Source of the DNA: Grifola frondosa
Taxonomy: Eukaryota; Basidiomycota; Agaricomycetes; Polyporales; Grifolaceae
Direction of reading: 5' to 3'
DNA: 64,000 nucleotides
NCBI GenBank assembly: GCA_001683735.1
Contig: LUGG01000009.1
Coordinates: 1,736,001 to 1,800,000 of the forward strand
The notes beneath the pieces are model-generated. The model saw only the letters and a program-made list of their open reading frames with translations, ran no database searches and had not been told where the DNA came from. Made by a program: the position numbers and the translations under genes. Each line of letters starts with the position of its first letter. Positions within the stretch are counted from its first letter, which is position 1. Positions 12,809 through 23,745 of this stretch are shown in pieces.

Positions 12809-15373
12809 CTACGCGGTATCTGCGAACGCCGCACGCTTCGCCTCTGCGCGCACGAACTCCTCGCACTCCTTGCGACTCTTGCCGACGTCCACAAAGTAGA
12901 GGAAGACCGTACTCAGCGCGCCGCTGGGGCCAGTGTGAGCGCGATGTGGCAGCAGATGTGTGTGAGCGGGCGGGACCTACAGCGTAAACAGGAATACGAA
13001 GGGGTAGTTGTCGTTGTTGCCCGAAGCGGTGATGATCGCGGAGGAGACGAGGGGTCCAATAAATGCGGACGTCTTGCCTATCTGCGCTCACAGAAGATGG
13101 AACAAACGGGTCAAGGTTTGAGCCACGTAAATAGACGAGGCACGTACAACTGAGAACAGCGCGAAGAACAGGAACCTGGGAGATTCGTGCTGTCATTGGC
13201 ACAGCAACGGGGAACGGGCAGCGCACGTACATTTGCGGCAGTGGCGAGACCTCGCTGATCATCGTTTGGCTGTACGCATACCAGGGACAGACCATCAATC
13301 CGTAATACGCCTGGTACAACCTGCGATCGAATGTATTAATTGGGGGCAGGCTTGGAAATTCGGCTGAAGCTACCAGATCTCCCAAACGTGCTTAAATCCG
13401 AACTTGTCAGTGTGAATGCCGATAAGGCCCCAGATCGTTAGGATCTTAGGAGTCCCCGCTCAGTACATATCATGAAGCTCAAGTGTTTTGTGGCATTTAC
13501 CAGGATCCAGAAAACGTTGAAACAGAGCATCTACTCATATTGTTAATCAAAAGTGCTCAATAAATAAAGGGAGTGACGAACAGCCTTCGTAGAGATATTG
13601 AAGCGTTTCTGCACCAGCCAGAATACGCTACGGTCTAGGGCGTAAATTACCTGTTATGAATGATGGCCGCTTGGAGCACGCACTAAATTCCCAAGCCTTG
13701 CGTAACGATACCAACAATCAAGAGGAGTGTGAGTTGTAGTGTAGAATAAGATACGACGCTGATGGCATGAATATTCAGATACCGCGGTCAATGAAATTGC
13801 GGTGAAACCCTACCTGTTCTGCAGCGTTCCGATAACCGTGCTGCCGTCAACAATTCGTAGAAGTTCAATTTAAAGGCCAGTTGTATAGTATAGAAGCTTA
13901 CACTGTGGTGTTGAGAACATCACCCCTGCAAACGATTGATTCAGTACGCCACGTTTATTATGTCAATCGGAAGAATCTCATACATAAGGAAATAAAATAT
14001 GAGATACAGAAAGGTCTGCTTAAGCCTCAAGCATTCGCGGAAGGCCACGAATGTCTGCTTGAACCCAATCGTCAGCATCGACGATCCAGATGGCAAGGAA
14101 AGGCCGGGTCGACGCTTCTCGAGGAAGAACCAAGGCAAAGAGCATAATACTGCACCCAAATAAAGCTGTGAGCGAATGAAAAATGTGGACAGCAGTTACG
14201 CACGCCAAATCCCGCCGGAGAACGCGATGAGCACGCTGAACGCTCTGGTATTATTTTCGGTGCTCGCATCCGACTTGAGGCCTTTGAGGATACCGACCAT
14301 GACAGCCAGGATGATGATCTCTCCAGCGGAGCTAACAGCAAAAGAGACATTGGAGATACGGTTACGGGAAATGGACTCTAGATTGGCATGTTCCTCGGGT
14401 CTAACGGTGTTCCATGTGAGCGCTGGCATGCAACTACCATTGATGAAACAAACGTTTTTGTGCCGCCCATCACTTGCGATGTGGACAACTTGACCTCGGG
14501 AAGACCACGAGCAAGCCCAGGAAAAGCAGCCGTCCAGAAGGTAAGCGCACACTGAGAGGCATTAGGATCAATAAATTCATGGTATCACCATGTCTTACCT
14601 GATACGTTATCACTGAACATATGTCCTACAGTATTAGCTTCCTACAATACGGACTGGACGAATATAACCTGTCCGTCTGAAAATTATGACGCACAGCCTA
14701 GTATGTATAAAGCAACACCTGCTTGCCATTTCGATGGGTCCTCGACACCGAGCCACGCGAAGGAGACTGCAACAGCTAGGATCGTAAACAAGATCGTGAT
14801 GTTTGGCCTGCCCGATTTGTAGACTCAAGTCAATTAGTTGCTTAAGATTAATGTAAGACCTTGATGCGGACCTCCAGCGGCCGTAATCTGCCCAAGCGCC
14901 GATCATCAGGAGGACAACTGCTTGCAGGGCAAAACTGATGCCGTTGGTCAACAGCACGATTGAGTTTACTGTAATTTGATGCAATTGAATGAATGCGCGT
15001 AAGTAAAATTAATAAAAATTGACCATCGCGAACACGACCAAGATAAGGAAGGACACAGTCAGTGCCGCTCCCACAAGGTGCAGTGAAGGGAGGTTGACTA
15101 GGATCGTAGCCTGCAAGGAACAGCAGGTTCTGGAACTGGGAAGGTCCAAAGTTAAAGCCCGATAGACCATTGTTTCCCTGCGATTGTCCTTGTCAGTATG
15201 TTCGGGACGGAGCAAAAGGTTGAGACATACGATGTAGTACACATAGAACGCCACAGTTCTGATCTTGTGGTCGTCCATGCGTTCTCGTTCTGATCAGCAG
15301 AGCTAGTACGGTCCACCGGGAGAATTACTGCTCCCAGGTTCTTATCCGACTTTTCCAAGACAGTGACCGACAT
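12809..15373 (-). CDS. ATG22: ATG22-like vacuolar effluxer (MFS-type membrane protein)
   Basis: About a dozen exons on the minus strand, ATG at 15373, stop at 12809. Atg22 proteins are polytopic vacuolar-membrane transporters that export amino acids released by autophagy. Diagnostic segments in order: TTRSELW, GNNGLSGFNFGPSQF, GAWADYGRW, FPGLARGLPEV, SNVSFAVSSAGEI, WFFLEKRRPG, TVIGTLQN, FWLVQKRFNISTKA, IGIHTDKFGFKHVWE, AYYGLMVCPWYAYSQTM, GKTSAFIGPLVSSAI and a KSRKECEEFV tail. Exon 1 loses frame at TTRSELW: GG (15251-15252) where GGG would give WAFYVYYI, another homopolymer shortfall. An apparent TAG at 13683..13685 is removed by an intron with a GTGCGT donor. It is transcribed divergently from ATG15, with an inverted-repeat element between them. 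Confidence 0.78.
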
Positions 15374-15449
15374 GGCCAGATACGTTCAGACGAGGAGAAT
15401 AGTTCAGATCAACCTGGAGCCGCCGACACCATGTTTGTGGGATGGAATA

Positions 15450-15481
15450 GGCCCCGGGCAACTCCACTAGACGTTTGTCCG
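15450..15481 (+). repeat. left 32-bp terminal inverted repeat
   Basis: Begins GGCCCCGGGCAACTCCACTA; identical to the reverse complement of 17622-17653. It lies 76 bases upstream of the ATG22-like start codon. Confidence 0.85.
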
Positions 15482-15560
15482 CCGAAATCTCCAAAAAGGG
15501 CCTCAAAAATGCAAACTTTTCGGCCTCAGAAATGCTAAGTCGGATAACACAACAGTCACA

Positions 15561-15597
15561 TGTCACGATTTGTCACGATTTGTCACGATTTGTCACG
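15561..15597 (+). repeat. 10-bp tandem repeat, 3.7 copies
   Basis: Three exact copies of TGTCACGATT at 15561, 15571 and 15581, then a partial TGTCACG. It sits just inside the left end of the inverted-repeat element. Confidence 0.9.
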
Positions 15598-17621
15598 TAT
15601 ATATCACGGTTTCCGAACCTTCCATCGCCTCCGAATTATGATTGAAGGGTAAATACATGTTTCTTGCTCAAGATTCTATGCAATTCTTGTCACTAGATGC
15701 TTCCCCCCGGGATCTTGATTATCAACTTCTGCACCTTTGGTTTGCTCAAAGCTCTCCAGTGTGCGGCAGCTGTAGAACTAAGGACCATGTTGTCTGACGT
15801 GCCGGACATTCACTGCGGTCCTCGGGAATTCTCCAGGTCCGGATTGGAGACGGATTGACGTCAAAACCGGGGAAGATCCGGGATGGCTACATCTGTAAGC
15901 ACCCTGGGATAGACTCCGGAAGCCCCTCCAATCCAGCAGGATCTTGTCGGTTATGGCTGATATCCGCATGCCCTGATCAGTGTCAAATCCTTCTTATAGT
16001 ATTTAGGATTCTTCATATATCCTGGCCCTGGGTATGATCCACATACCCTTGGGATTCGCTTCGGATTTAAGTTACATAGAACATCTTTGTAGTACCTATA
16101 GCATCCAATAAAACACGAATTTCGATAGCTATCCAGCACCATCAAACTGTACCATATGGTCATAAACCATGGGGGAGTGCTCGCTGCACCCGTCTACCCC
16201 GCCGCCCACTACCTGCCCGCCCGCAGGACCACCTATCGACGCCGCCCAGACCCGTGAGCAGTCCCCGTTGTCCACTGTTTCTTGCTCACCGGACAGCATT
16301 AGCATATGTTTCTGGTCCTCGTAGTCGAGCTGCAAAGCATTAATTGTGTCAGTAAGCATCCTGGGAGCCTAGCGAGCAGGTCAGTCTAGTGAGTGTGCTG
16401 CGCGCATACACCGCACTCGGAGGAGCTGAAATACAACCGCATGAACAACTAGTGGACAACCACACCCATGAGGAGCTTGTTGCGCACGTCGTCGATGTTC
16501 GCATGGCTGCCACTGCGGTGCGTCAGCGCTTCGATTCGAGGGAAGGTTCATCGAGAGGAGAGCTAAGAGACGTACCAAGCCTCGATATTGCGTCCGCTGT
16601 GGTGACTCGCACACGCAGCGCATCCGTGCGTACGTCGATGTGCAGTTGGCTCAGCAACGTCCACATACGAGAGGTAAATGTGGGCGTACCTGAAGATATC
16701 CACGAACCCATGCTGCAAGTCTCATGACGAAAACATCTACAAGAGAAAATAGTGAAAGAAGTCAGCATTTGCACTGCGAGAGAGCAGCAGCCATGAAGTA
16801 TCCAATGTTCTCGTTACGTACACCACTTGCCGTAGAGCGATTGCAACCTGTGCAACTTAGAGGTTGATGGGGGGAGAGAAGAAGGTTTGCTGTGCCCGAT
16901 GACGAAGAGCAAAGTTCATAAGTACACTTGGGCAATCCTGGGCCATGCTAGGGTCCGGATTCCAATGGTAGCCCAGTGCTAACAATGGGATATTGGACAA
17001 TCCCTCCATTATCCTGTGTGCAGGAAATATCAGCTATTTCAGTCGAGCTAAAGGCAGGATTAGAAAAGAACAAATTATCAAGACTTTATTCTGATAGGAT
17101 TCCAGGTGTGGCTTGACAAAATCCGTGCTCAGGACATCAAGATAGCTAGTTCACATATATTCGGGATTACACGTGGGATCGGCGCGAGATATGGGGATAA
17201 TTCTGTGATCCATCTCAAATCCGGGCTTGGACAATTCTTAGGTTCCGCAGTGATTGCACGCGGGCCTAAATTATGTAAGAGGTGTGTGACTTGACCGTGA
17301 GTGTGAATGTCCGACGAACGAGCGCGACAAGAGAAATGTGCGGTAAGTTCTTCATCGCCGTCTGACAGATGTTCATCCCCGATGAGGTCGGCGTTCGAGG
17401 TACCAGCATCCTAACGGTAAGACTCCGTTAAAAATACGGAATCCGCCCATATTTCCGAGTTCTCTCTTCAGTTGTCATACGGTGCCCCGGAAATTGACCG
17501 GCCGGGCCTCAAAAATGCTAAATCTGGACAACAAATCCAGAAATTTGACTCGATTTGGCGGTAAAAAATGCAAAGTCGGACAAGAATTTGGCCCATTTTC
17601 GGCCCTCAAATATGCTAATTC

Positions 17622-17653
17622 CGGACAAACGTCTAGTGGAGTTGCCCGGGGCC
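17622..17653 (-). repeat. right 32-bp terminal inverted repeat
   Basis: Reverse complement of 15450-15481 with no mismatch over 32 bases; 162 bases upstream of the ATG15 start codon. Confidence 0.85.
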
Positions 17654-17815
17654 TGATGGAATGGGGAAGCGCTGGAGGAGATAAGAACATTTGATGTAGA
17701 TAAGTCTTCTTTTGATTTTGATTTGCTGCGGATAAGTCCATATACGGACAGGTCGGTGGACGGACGAGTGACCTCAGCCTTGCCTTTCCACCGTTGACTA
17801 TGTTTTCAACTAACG

Positions 17816-19568
17816 ATGCTATTGGCATTGACGAACTTGCTCATTCCTCTGCTTTCCATCTTCTCGCGGGAACAGACGCCGATATCAGTCCCTGAAGTCT
17901 CTTCTGCGCCGGAGCTGCACTTTGAGCTGCGCCATCTCCATGCGGCCACCCCCTCAGGACAAATCCTCTTTCATGACGTTCACCCTGCGGATTCATTCAT
18001 AGCGGACAGTCAGGTCTCATACACACTCCGCACGCGACATATCAAGTCGCACAAGCCGTCCTCTTTTGCAGCGTTCTCTAGGGCACGCGCACGGTCGATT
18101 GAATTTGGCGAGAGTGAAGCTCTGCATTGGGACATAGAAGAGATGATCGGTCCCGACTCAGAGGACAGGGATACGTTGCTGCAGATAGCCAAGATGACGA
18201 ACAATGCCTACCTTGAGCCTGGTGAACCAGGGTGGTATGATCTGGAGGGCAAGTGGAATGTGGTAAGTCTCGCTCCTCACTGCACCTCGTGCTACCTGCA
18301 TGGCAAGCCATCACACAATATGGGCGGTTGTCTGAAGGTATATTGCGCCTTTGTCTAATGACCGCTACGTCGATGAGAGACACACGTGGTCTGCTGTGTC
18401 TATGGATCACTGCGCTTGCCCCTGATGTTGTTTCACAAAGTTCTGGCTCTTCTATGATAATCACTTACATGATTCCCTCAGAGCTACCCTTTTGGTTGGG
18501 AAGCAGAGGATGATAGCCTTCGCGGTCATATCTTCGCTACTTCGGATAATTCCACCGTTGTGCTGGCGATCAAGGGCACGTCTGCTGCATTCGTCGGTGG
18601 AGGCGGCCCTACTTCAAAGAAGGACAAGGTTAATGATAATCTGCTGTTCAGCTGTTGCTGCGCTGGGTGGACTGGACGTGGACGACAGTGTGTGGCTGCT
18701 ATAGGGGCGGGTGGAAATGTGACCAGAACTGTCTAGAGGACGCGCTCATAGAGGAGAATTTGTTCTATCCGATCGGAACTGTAAGCGAACAATTTTCTTC
18801 AACATGTATCAACCTCACTGAGATGCAACTCAGAATTTGTATAATAACTTGACATATCTCTATCCAGACTCAAATGTTTGGGTCGTCGGCCATTCCCTCG
18901 GCGGTGCGTTGGCTTCCTTGCTCGGGGTCACTTTTGGCATCCCGGTCGTGGCGATCGAATCGCCAGGCGAGAAGATGGCGGCGGCGCGATTGCACTTGCC
19001 TTCGCCGGTTAGTATAATGGTTTTCCAAAGAGGGTTTGCTTGCTGATGCATCGTTTACCAGCCTTCCGTACAACATATAACACATTTATATCACACCGCG
19101 GATCCTATCGCAATGGGGACGTGTAACGGTGTCCTTTCTTCGTGTGCTTTGGGTGGATATGCCATGGAGAGCAAGTTAGTCTGTCAGCGTTGTTCGTCGT
19201 TCCTAAGTTAATCAAATTTCGCAGATGTCACCTTGGCTCTTCGATTATCTATGATACTGTCTCGAATCTCTCTTGGGCTGTGGATATCCGCACACACACG
19301 ATCGTGAATGTCATCGAAAAGCTGCTCGCTTTGCCTTGGCCACCTAGCGTTGAAGTTGGGCGGGAGGTTCCCGAGGCAAAGCCGGAAGAGGACTGTGTGG
19401 TGAGTTGATTCTTTTTGGTGTACATCGATGGATAGGAAGTTTACATATCAACCATCCCAGGAATGTTTCAGTTGGGAATTTGGCGATTTCCCCGCATCAG
19501 GTCGGGTGGTTAGCGCCTGTGATGTCTTTCCGCTGTATACTATGTTGCCTGATCTTGGATGGCAATAG
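17816..19568 (+). CDS. ATG15: Atg15 vacuolar phospholipase (class 3 lipase)
   Basis: Exons 17816..18262, 18482..18780, 18834..19007, 19062..19174, 19225..19399 and 19461..19568, all with matching phases. Atg15 is the lipase that lyses autophagic bodies in the vacuole. It opens with a hydrophobic N-terminal anchor ([16 protein letters not shown]). The active-site Ser lies in [15 protein letters not shown], an acid candidate in [10 protein letters not shown], and further Atg15 hallmarks are [53 protein letters not shown] and PEEDCV. A frameshift falls at GGG 18665-18667 (GGGG would restore AGVDWTW). The rest is clean, so an assembly error is more likely than loss of function. The divergent ATG22-like gene upstream acts at a neighbouring step. 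Confidence 0.88.
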
Positions 19569-19888
19569 CACCGACTTATTGATGTCTTCCCAATATTAGG
19601 GTTCAAAGTCATCTGGACTGCACGACATCTCGCCCATACATGATTGAGCGTCTCTCTCGACATTTGTTCTCCCAAATTGGCATTTGCTGCGTTGATCACG
19701 AACCACATCATTCCCAGCTCAACCTAACGCTCCCTTTATCCGCATACATTTCGTGTTCTCCTAGATGGCATATAATACCCCCAACAGGACGTCGTATCCG
19801 GAGAACAGTATCGATATGCGCTAACGAACTTCGTGTGTATCCGGGTTGTCGATATCCTACATAATGCTCATAGTAAGCCTTTGTATAG

Positions 19889-20959
19889 AGAATCGCCCAC
19901 GAGAAGGTGGAGGAACAGCGGATGCAGCTGCAGGAGCAAGAGCGGCAAGTTGCACTGTTGCGTGCACGTATCGCATTGCTCGAAGGAACGAACCAGGATG
20001 GGCAAGCCGGCGCGTTCGCTATGGAGGGTAGCAACTCCGTGGATGATTTCTCTATCAAGGTGCGTGATGAACAGACAGGCTGTACATCCGATACGGCGTC
20101 ACTCACATCGACCGCAGAACGCAGCATCGAACCTGGGACGGCTCATGAATCGGTGGGCCGCAGACATTGTCAGGGCTCCCCCGGTGCCTCTGGACCAAAT
20201 CCGTGATGCTGCGGTCAAGGATCTCTTGGACGGCGACATCCCAGAGCCAAATCCATTCACCTCCAATACCACAGGCATGCAGGTCCAAGGCCTGCTGCGC
20301 CATGCGATGTCCCAGACCATCTCAGAAGGCATCATTAATTGTCTGGTTATCACCAACTGTCCGGACGCGAACATCCAGCTCACTAGGATTCACGAGCACA
20401 TCTTCTCTCGTACGTCCCTCCCTAGAGTTCTTTAGGAGTTATGCTGATAAACAGCGTAGGAGATGCTACTGTAGCAGCCGTGTGGCGCAGGCAGACCTTC
20501 TCCGCCGCAGTAGAGTCATGCTCCAACGAGATGTCGCGCTTTTTACTAACAGAACACATGGCGGCTCTCACAGCGACTCTCAACATTGAGAATGGCAAGC
20601 CCCCAGCGAGCGAAGCGCTGGACGTTCTCCAAGCCGCATACGGGTTCTCACGCATGCTCCACGGCTCGCCATCAAGCTCAGGCGGGACCGTCGACGCCTT
20701 CTACCGCGCATTTGTCCCGGAGCTTAGGGGCACGCTGGACCCGCAGCAGATTGAGCTCGTGAAGAGATGCGTAAAGACCGAGCATGGACAGTCCGATCGT
20801 GTTGGGGCGACAGTATTCCCCGGCCTGGTGAAAGTCAGTCGCAGCGCGGCTGGGCCCAGCGGGCAGGAGAATACCCAGACCGTCGTCAAGAGAGCGCAGG
20901 TCGTCTGTGAATGCGCACTGGGTGTGAATACGGACGCACAATGCTCAGAGTGGTATTAG
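19889..20959 (+). CDS. conserved fungal hypothetical protein with N-terminal coiled coil
   Basis: Exons approximately 19889..20059, 20118..20409 and 20460..20959. The first recognised exon is a heptad-rich helix (EEQRMQLQEQERQVALLRAR); the start codon lies in an unresolved upstream exon, possibly near 19765. The middle exon reads NAASNLGRLMNRWAADIV. The C-terminal exon is globular-looking, with FYRAFVPELRGTLDP, QIELVKRCVKTEHG, VGATVFPGLVKVS and VVKRAQVVCECALG, and ends CSEWY. I recognise this as a conserved type of basidiomycete protein without known function. No signal peptide, no membrane segment and no lesion inside the called exons. It is convergent with MIC60, whose stop is 124 bases away. 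Confidence 0.65.
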
Positions 20960-21083
20960 TTTTGCCTGCGCCAGAATCTCTACTTACTGTATCTTGTTGC
21001 ATTACAATTTTGATTACAGGCGTTCGCGCCTCGCGGGCTCTAACATTCCCATGTTATAACTCTAATAGGATAACGCTTAGGAT

Positions 21084-23274
21084 CTAGTCCTGGACAACCA
21101 AGAGAGATGCGAGCGTTGCCTGAGCCTGAACAACCTGTGAGACGAGAATTTTTTTCAGTAGAAGTTTCCGCTGCGTGCAACAAAAACATACCTCCAACGC
21201 CTGCAATACTTCCAGTCTCTTTCGCGCCGCGTCCAGCCAGTCCGTCAGCAGTATCTTCGCAGTGCCTTTGAGCTGGTTCAGCTCGCGGGTAGCATTATCC
21301 AGATCCTTCTCGTTCAAGTAGTACTCCGCCCTGGCCAACACGCTCAGCACGTCAGAGCCAGGAACCAGCCCTTGCCGTTGGAACCTGAATGACGAGAACA
21401 AATTTGAAGCCAGATGTGAGAGAACGCCGGCGTTTTGATCGGGAACCAGAGCAACAGTGGAGACACGGGGAGCAACAGAGGTCGTGAACCAGGAAGCAAG
21501 GTCGGCAAGGGGCTCCACTCCAACATCCGGGACGTCCGACGCCTCCAGACTCTCCAAAGCAGCAGAGACGACAGGATCCTCGCGAGCGGCTGCGACGTGG
21601 CGCAGGACACGGAGCTCCTCACGGAACGGCTTGCGCACAGGGGACTCGACTGTGTGGTTGACTGCGCGGAGGGCAGACCAGAGAGCGTGGATACGGATGT
21701 TCTCGTCAAGGTATGCGGAGTTGTCGAGGGCGACACGCTCGAGACGCTTGAGATTGGTCGCGAGCTCGTCCAGTTTGGCAAGACGACCACCGCGCTCCTG
21801 CTCGACGCGGACCTTAATTTCGCGGATCCAACGTCGCTGCATCTCAATGCCTTGAGCGATCACTTCCTCCTTCAGGCTGGCACACCACGAATAAGTTGGA
21901 TCCAGGACTGAATGTGCGAACACAGCTCACCGCTCGTTAATGATCTCACTTTGAGTATGGAGTTCGTGATCGAGTTTCTGACGGTATGCCTGGACGAAGG
22001 AGGCCTTTTCCTGTTCAAAGAACTTCCTGAAATCCTCCTCCTGGTTGTCCAGCTTATCTTGCGCCTGCATCTCAAGCTCAAGTAGCTTCACAGTGTACTC
22101 CCTAGTCTGCTCATCAAGCTTCGCCTCAAGCTTCTTCTGCTCTTCTGCCTTCACTTGATCGATGCGGGTTGCGAGTTCCGTCAGATCGACCTTTGCGGAG
22201 TCGAGGATATCACGGGCTTTCTCAGCGGCAGTCGGGTTAGAATTCAGGTAGGATGCGAGGTCGTCGATAACGGATGCGAGCTGGGCAATCACAGGTTCGG
22301 ATGCGCTGAATTCAGAGACTGCGGGAGCAACGAGAGGCAATGGTGGTAAGGCAGCCTCTTCTTTGACGAGTTCGGGTGCGGGAGCAGGCTTCGGAGGTGC
22401 CGGACGGGAGAAACCTGGAGGAGGCTCAAAACCAATAGGGAGAGGAATGTCGTACAAGTTCTTAGGCTTCTCAATTAATACCTCTTGTACTCCAGACTCC
22501 GGTGCCTCAATGTCGTGCGGGGGAGTGATCTCCAGAGGAGACACAGCGGGCTGCTCTGGCGTCGTAATGACTTCGGGTAGAGTTTCAGTAGGCTTCTTGG
22601 ATAACGCAGCCTCGGCCTCCCTCGCTAGATCCTCCACGCCGTCGGAAAACTGTTCAGACTGGTGCTTGGCGATTGCCGCCGCCTTCGAACCTTTGTCATA
22701 GATCTCGTCCTCGCTCTTTTCGACCGTCGTCTTGAACGCGGTCGCCATTGACTTTATCCGCTCCTTCGACTCCTGGATTTTTTCGGCGGCTGCGGCCTCT
22801 GTTTCGTGCACCTTCCGGATGGCAGACTCCTTCGCCTTCTCGAGGCCATTATTCGAAATGAAGTCGTTGACCCAAACCCAGGCAACTCCGAACGCCTCCT
22901 TACCAGAATCGACAGCCTTCCTGACCGTGAGGGTGTCCCACTCGTGGTCTTCCGCGTACTGCAGGAACGACGCGCCCAGCGGGACGTTTTCGACGAAGAA
23001 GTCGTGGTAGACGGGGACTTTGAAGGACACGAACGCGCTGGTGACGTAGAAAGTCGCGGTCGCCGCGGTGGTGTAGAAGATGAGTCTTCGGACGACGCTC
23101 TTCTTTTTCTTGAGCGGCGCGGGGGGCGGTTCCGTCGCAAACCGCTGCAGGTCGGGTCTGTTCTAGCTGGAGCACACGAGTGTATAGGAGTGCACTCACG
23201 CGACGGACTACCCTGACCGACACCCTTCCTGAGGAGGCCCTCACCGCCCTCGAGACAGGCAGAGCACGAATCAT
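21084..23274 (-). CDS. MIC60: MICOS subunit Mic60 (mitofilin)
   Basis: Exons 23274..23200, 23162..21931, 21876..21192 and 21134..21084 on the minus strand; phases are consistent and give 680 aa with no lesion. Mic60 is the inner-membrane core of the MICOS complex and shapes crista junctions. The 25-residue first exon is Arg-rich without acidic residues, a mitochondrial presequence. It is followed by KKKKSVVRR and one membrane helix (LIFYTTAATATFYVTSAFV), then PVYHDFFVENVPLGASF, a Pro/Glu-rich linker, a long coiled coil, and the mitofilin domain with RWIREIKVRVEQERGGRL, ALWSALRAVNH, FRFQRQGLVPG and LARAEYYLNEKDLDNATREL. The AG at 23163-23164 was chosen as acceptor because it alone keeps the frame. 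Confidence 0.93.
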
Positions 23275-23745
23275 TCGAGCACCTGCAGCGTTGTAGCTGT
23301 GGTCACCGACGTCGGAAGAATGTGGAACAGTGTCCAAAATTATTCGGATTTAGAGTAGCTAACTCCACGTAAGGACTCACTTAGCTGGTCAAACTATTGA
23401 ATAAATATTTATGTGAAAACCGGCGACTCCATGTCAGTCATGCAAGTTCATCAGTTCTACATTCTTATGTACCGTTATGTGAGGATTCGAACATGAACGA
23501 ACGTCAGCCCATTTTTTTGAGTACGGATGTAGAGGCCTTTGAAAGGTGATTTAACTTTTATGTTTTTATCGCACATTTCAGCGCAGTGATCTAGGCCACT
23601 CCGAGAGCTGCCCTACATTCTATGATTGCGATACAGCTACAAGACAATACATATATAGATATCATGGTGCAGTCGTGATTACAGTCGGATGCCCGCCTCA
23701 CAGCCATACATTACAAACCAAGAAGCAGTGTCCTACGCACCGACA
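23275..23745. other. intergenic, no gene seen
   Basis: AT-rich, between the 5' end of MIC60 and the 3' end of the membrane-protein gene, both on the minus strand. It should hold the MIC60 promoter; no clear TATA box. Confidence 0.5.

Larger units (their letters stand above)
15450..17653. mobile_element. 2.2-kb inverted-repeat element in the ATG22/ATG15 intergenic region
   Basis: Bounded by a perfect 32-bp inverted repeat (15450-15481 and 17622-17653). Just inside both ends lie degenerate copies of a short unit resembling GCCTCAAAAATGCTAA followed by TCCGGACA. No frame inside resembles a transposase; minus-strand frames at 16129-16774 could not be assigned. It is therefore probably a non-autonomous element. 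Flanking bases (AATA on the left, TGAT on the right) give no clear target-site duplication, so the exact ends are uncertain. Confidence 0.55.

Noticed and set aside
13683..13685. In-frame TAG in the ATG22-like gene
   Set aside because: It is spanned by an intron with a GTGCGT donor and an AG acceptor that joins QGLGIY to VFWLVQKRFN in frame.
15561..15597. CRISPR-like array
   Set aside because: The repeats are contiguous 10-mers without spacers, in a eukaryotic genome.
16129..16774. Minus-strand frames inside the inverted-repeat element, considered as a transposase
   Set aside because: No transposase motif, no consistent splicing and no cysteine or DDE pattern.
23488..23510. tRNA-like GGATTCGAAC word
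   Set aside because: No acceptor stem, D-arm or anticodon arm can be folded around it; no other tRNA candidate was seen.
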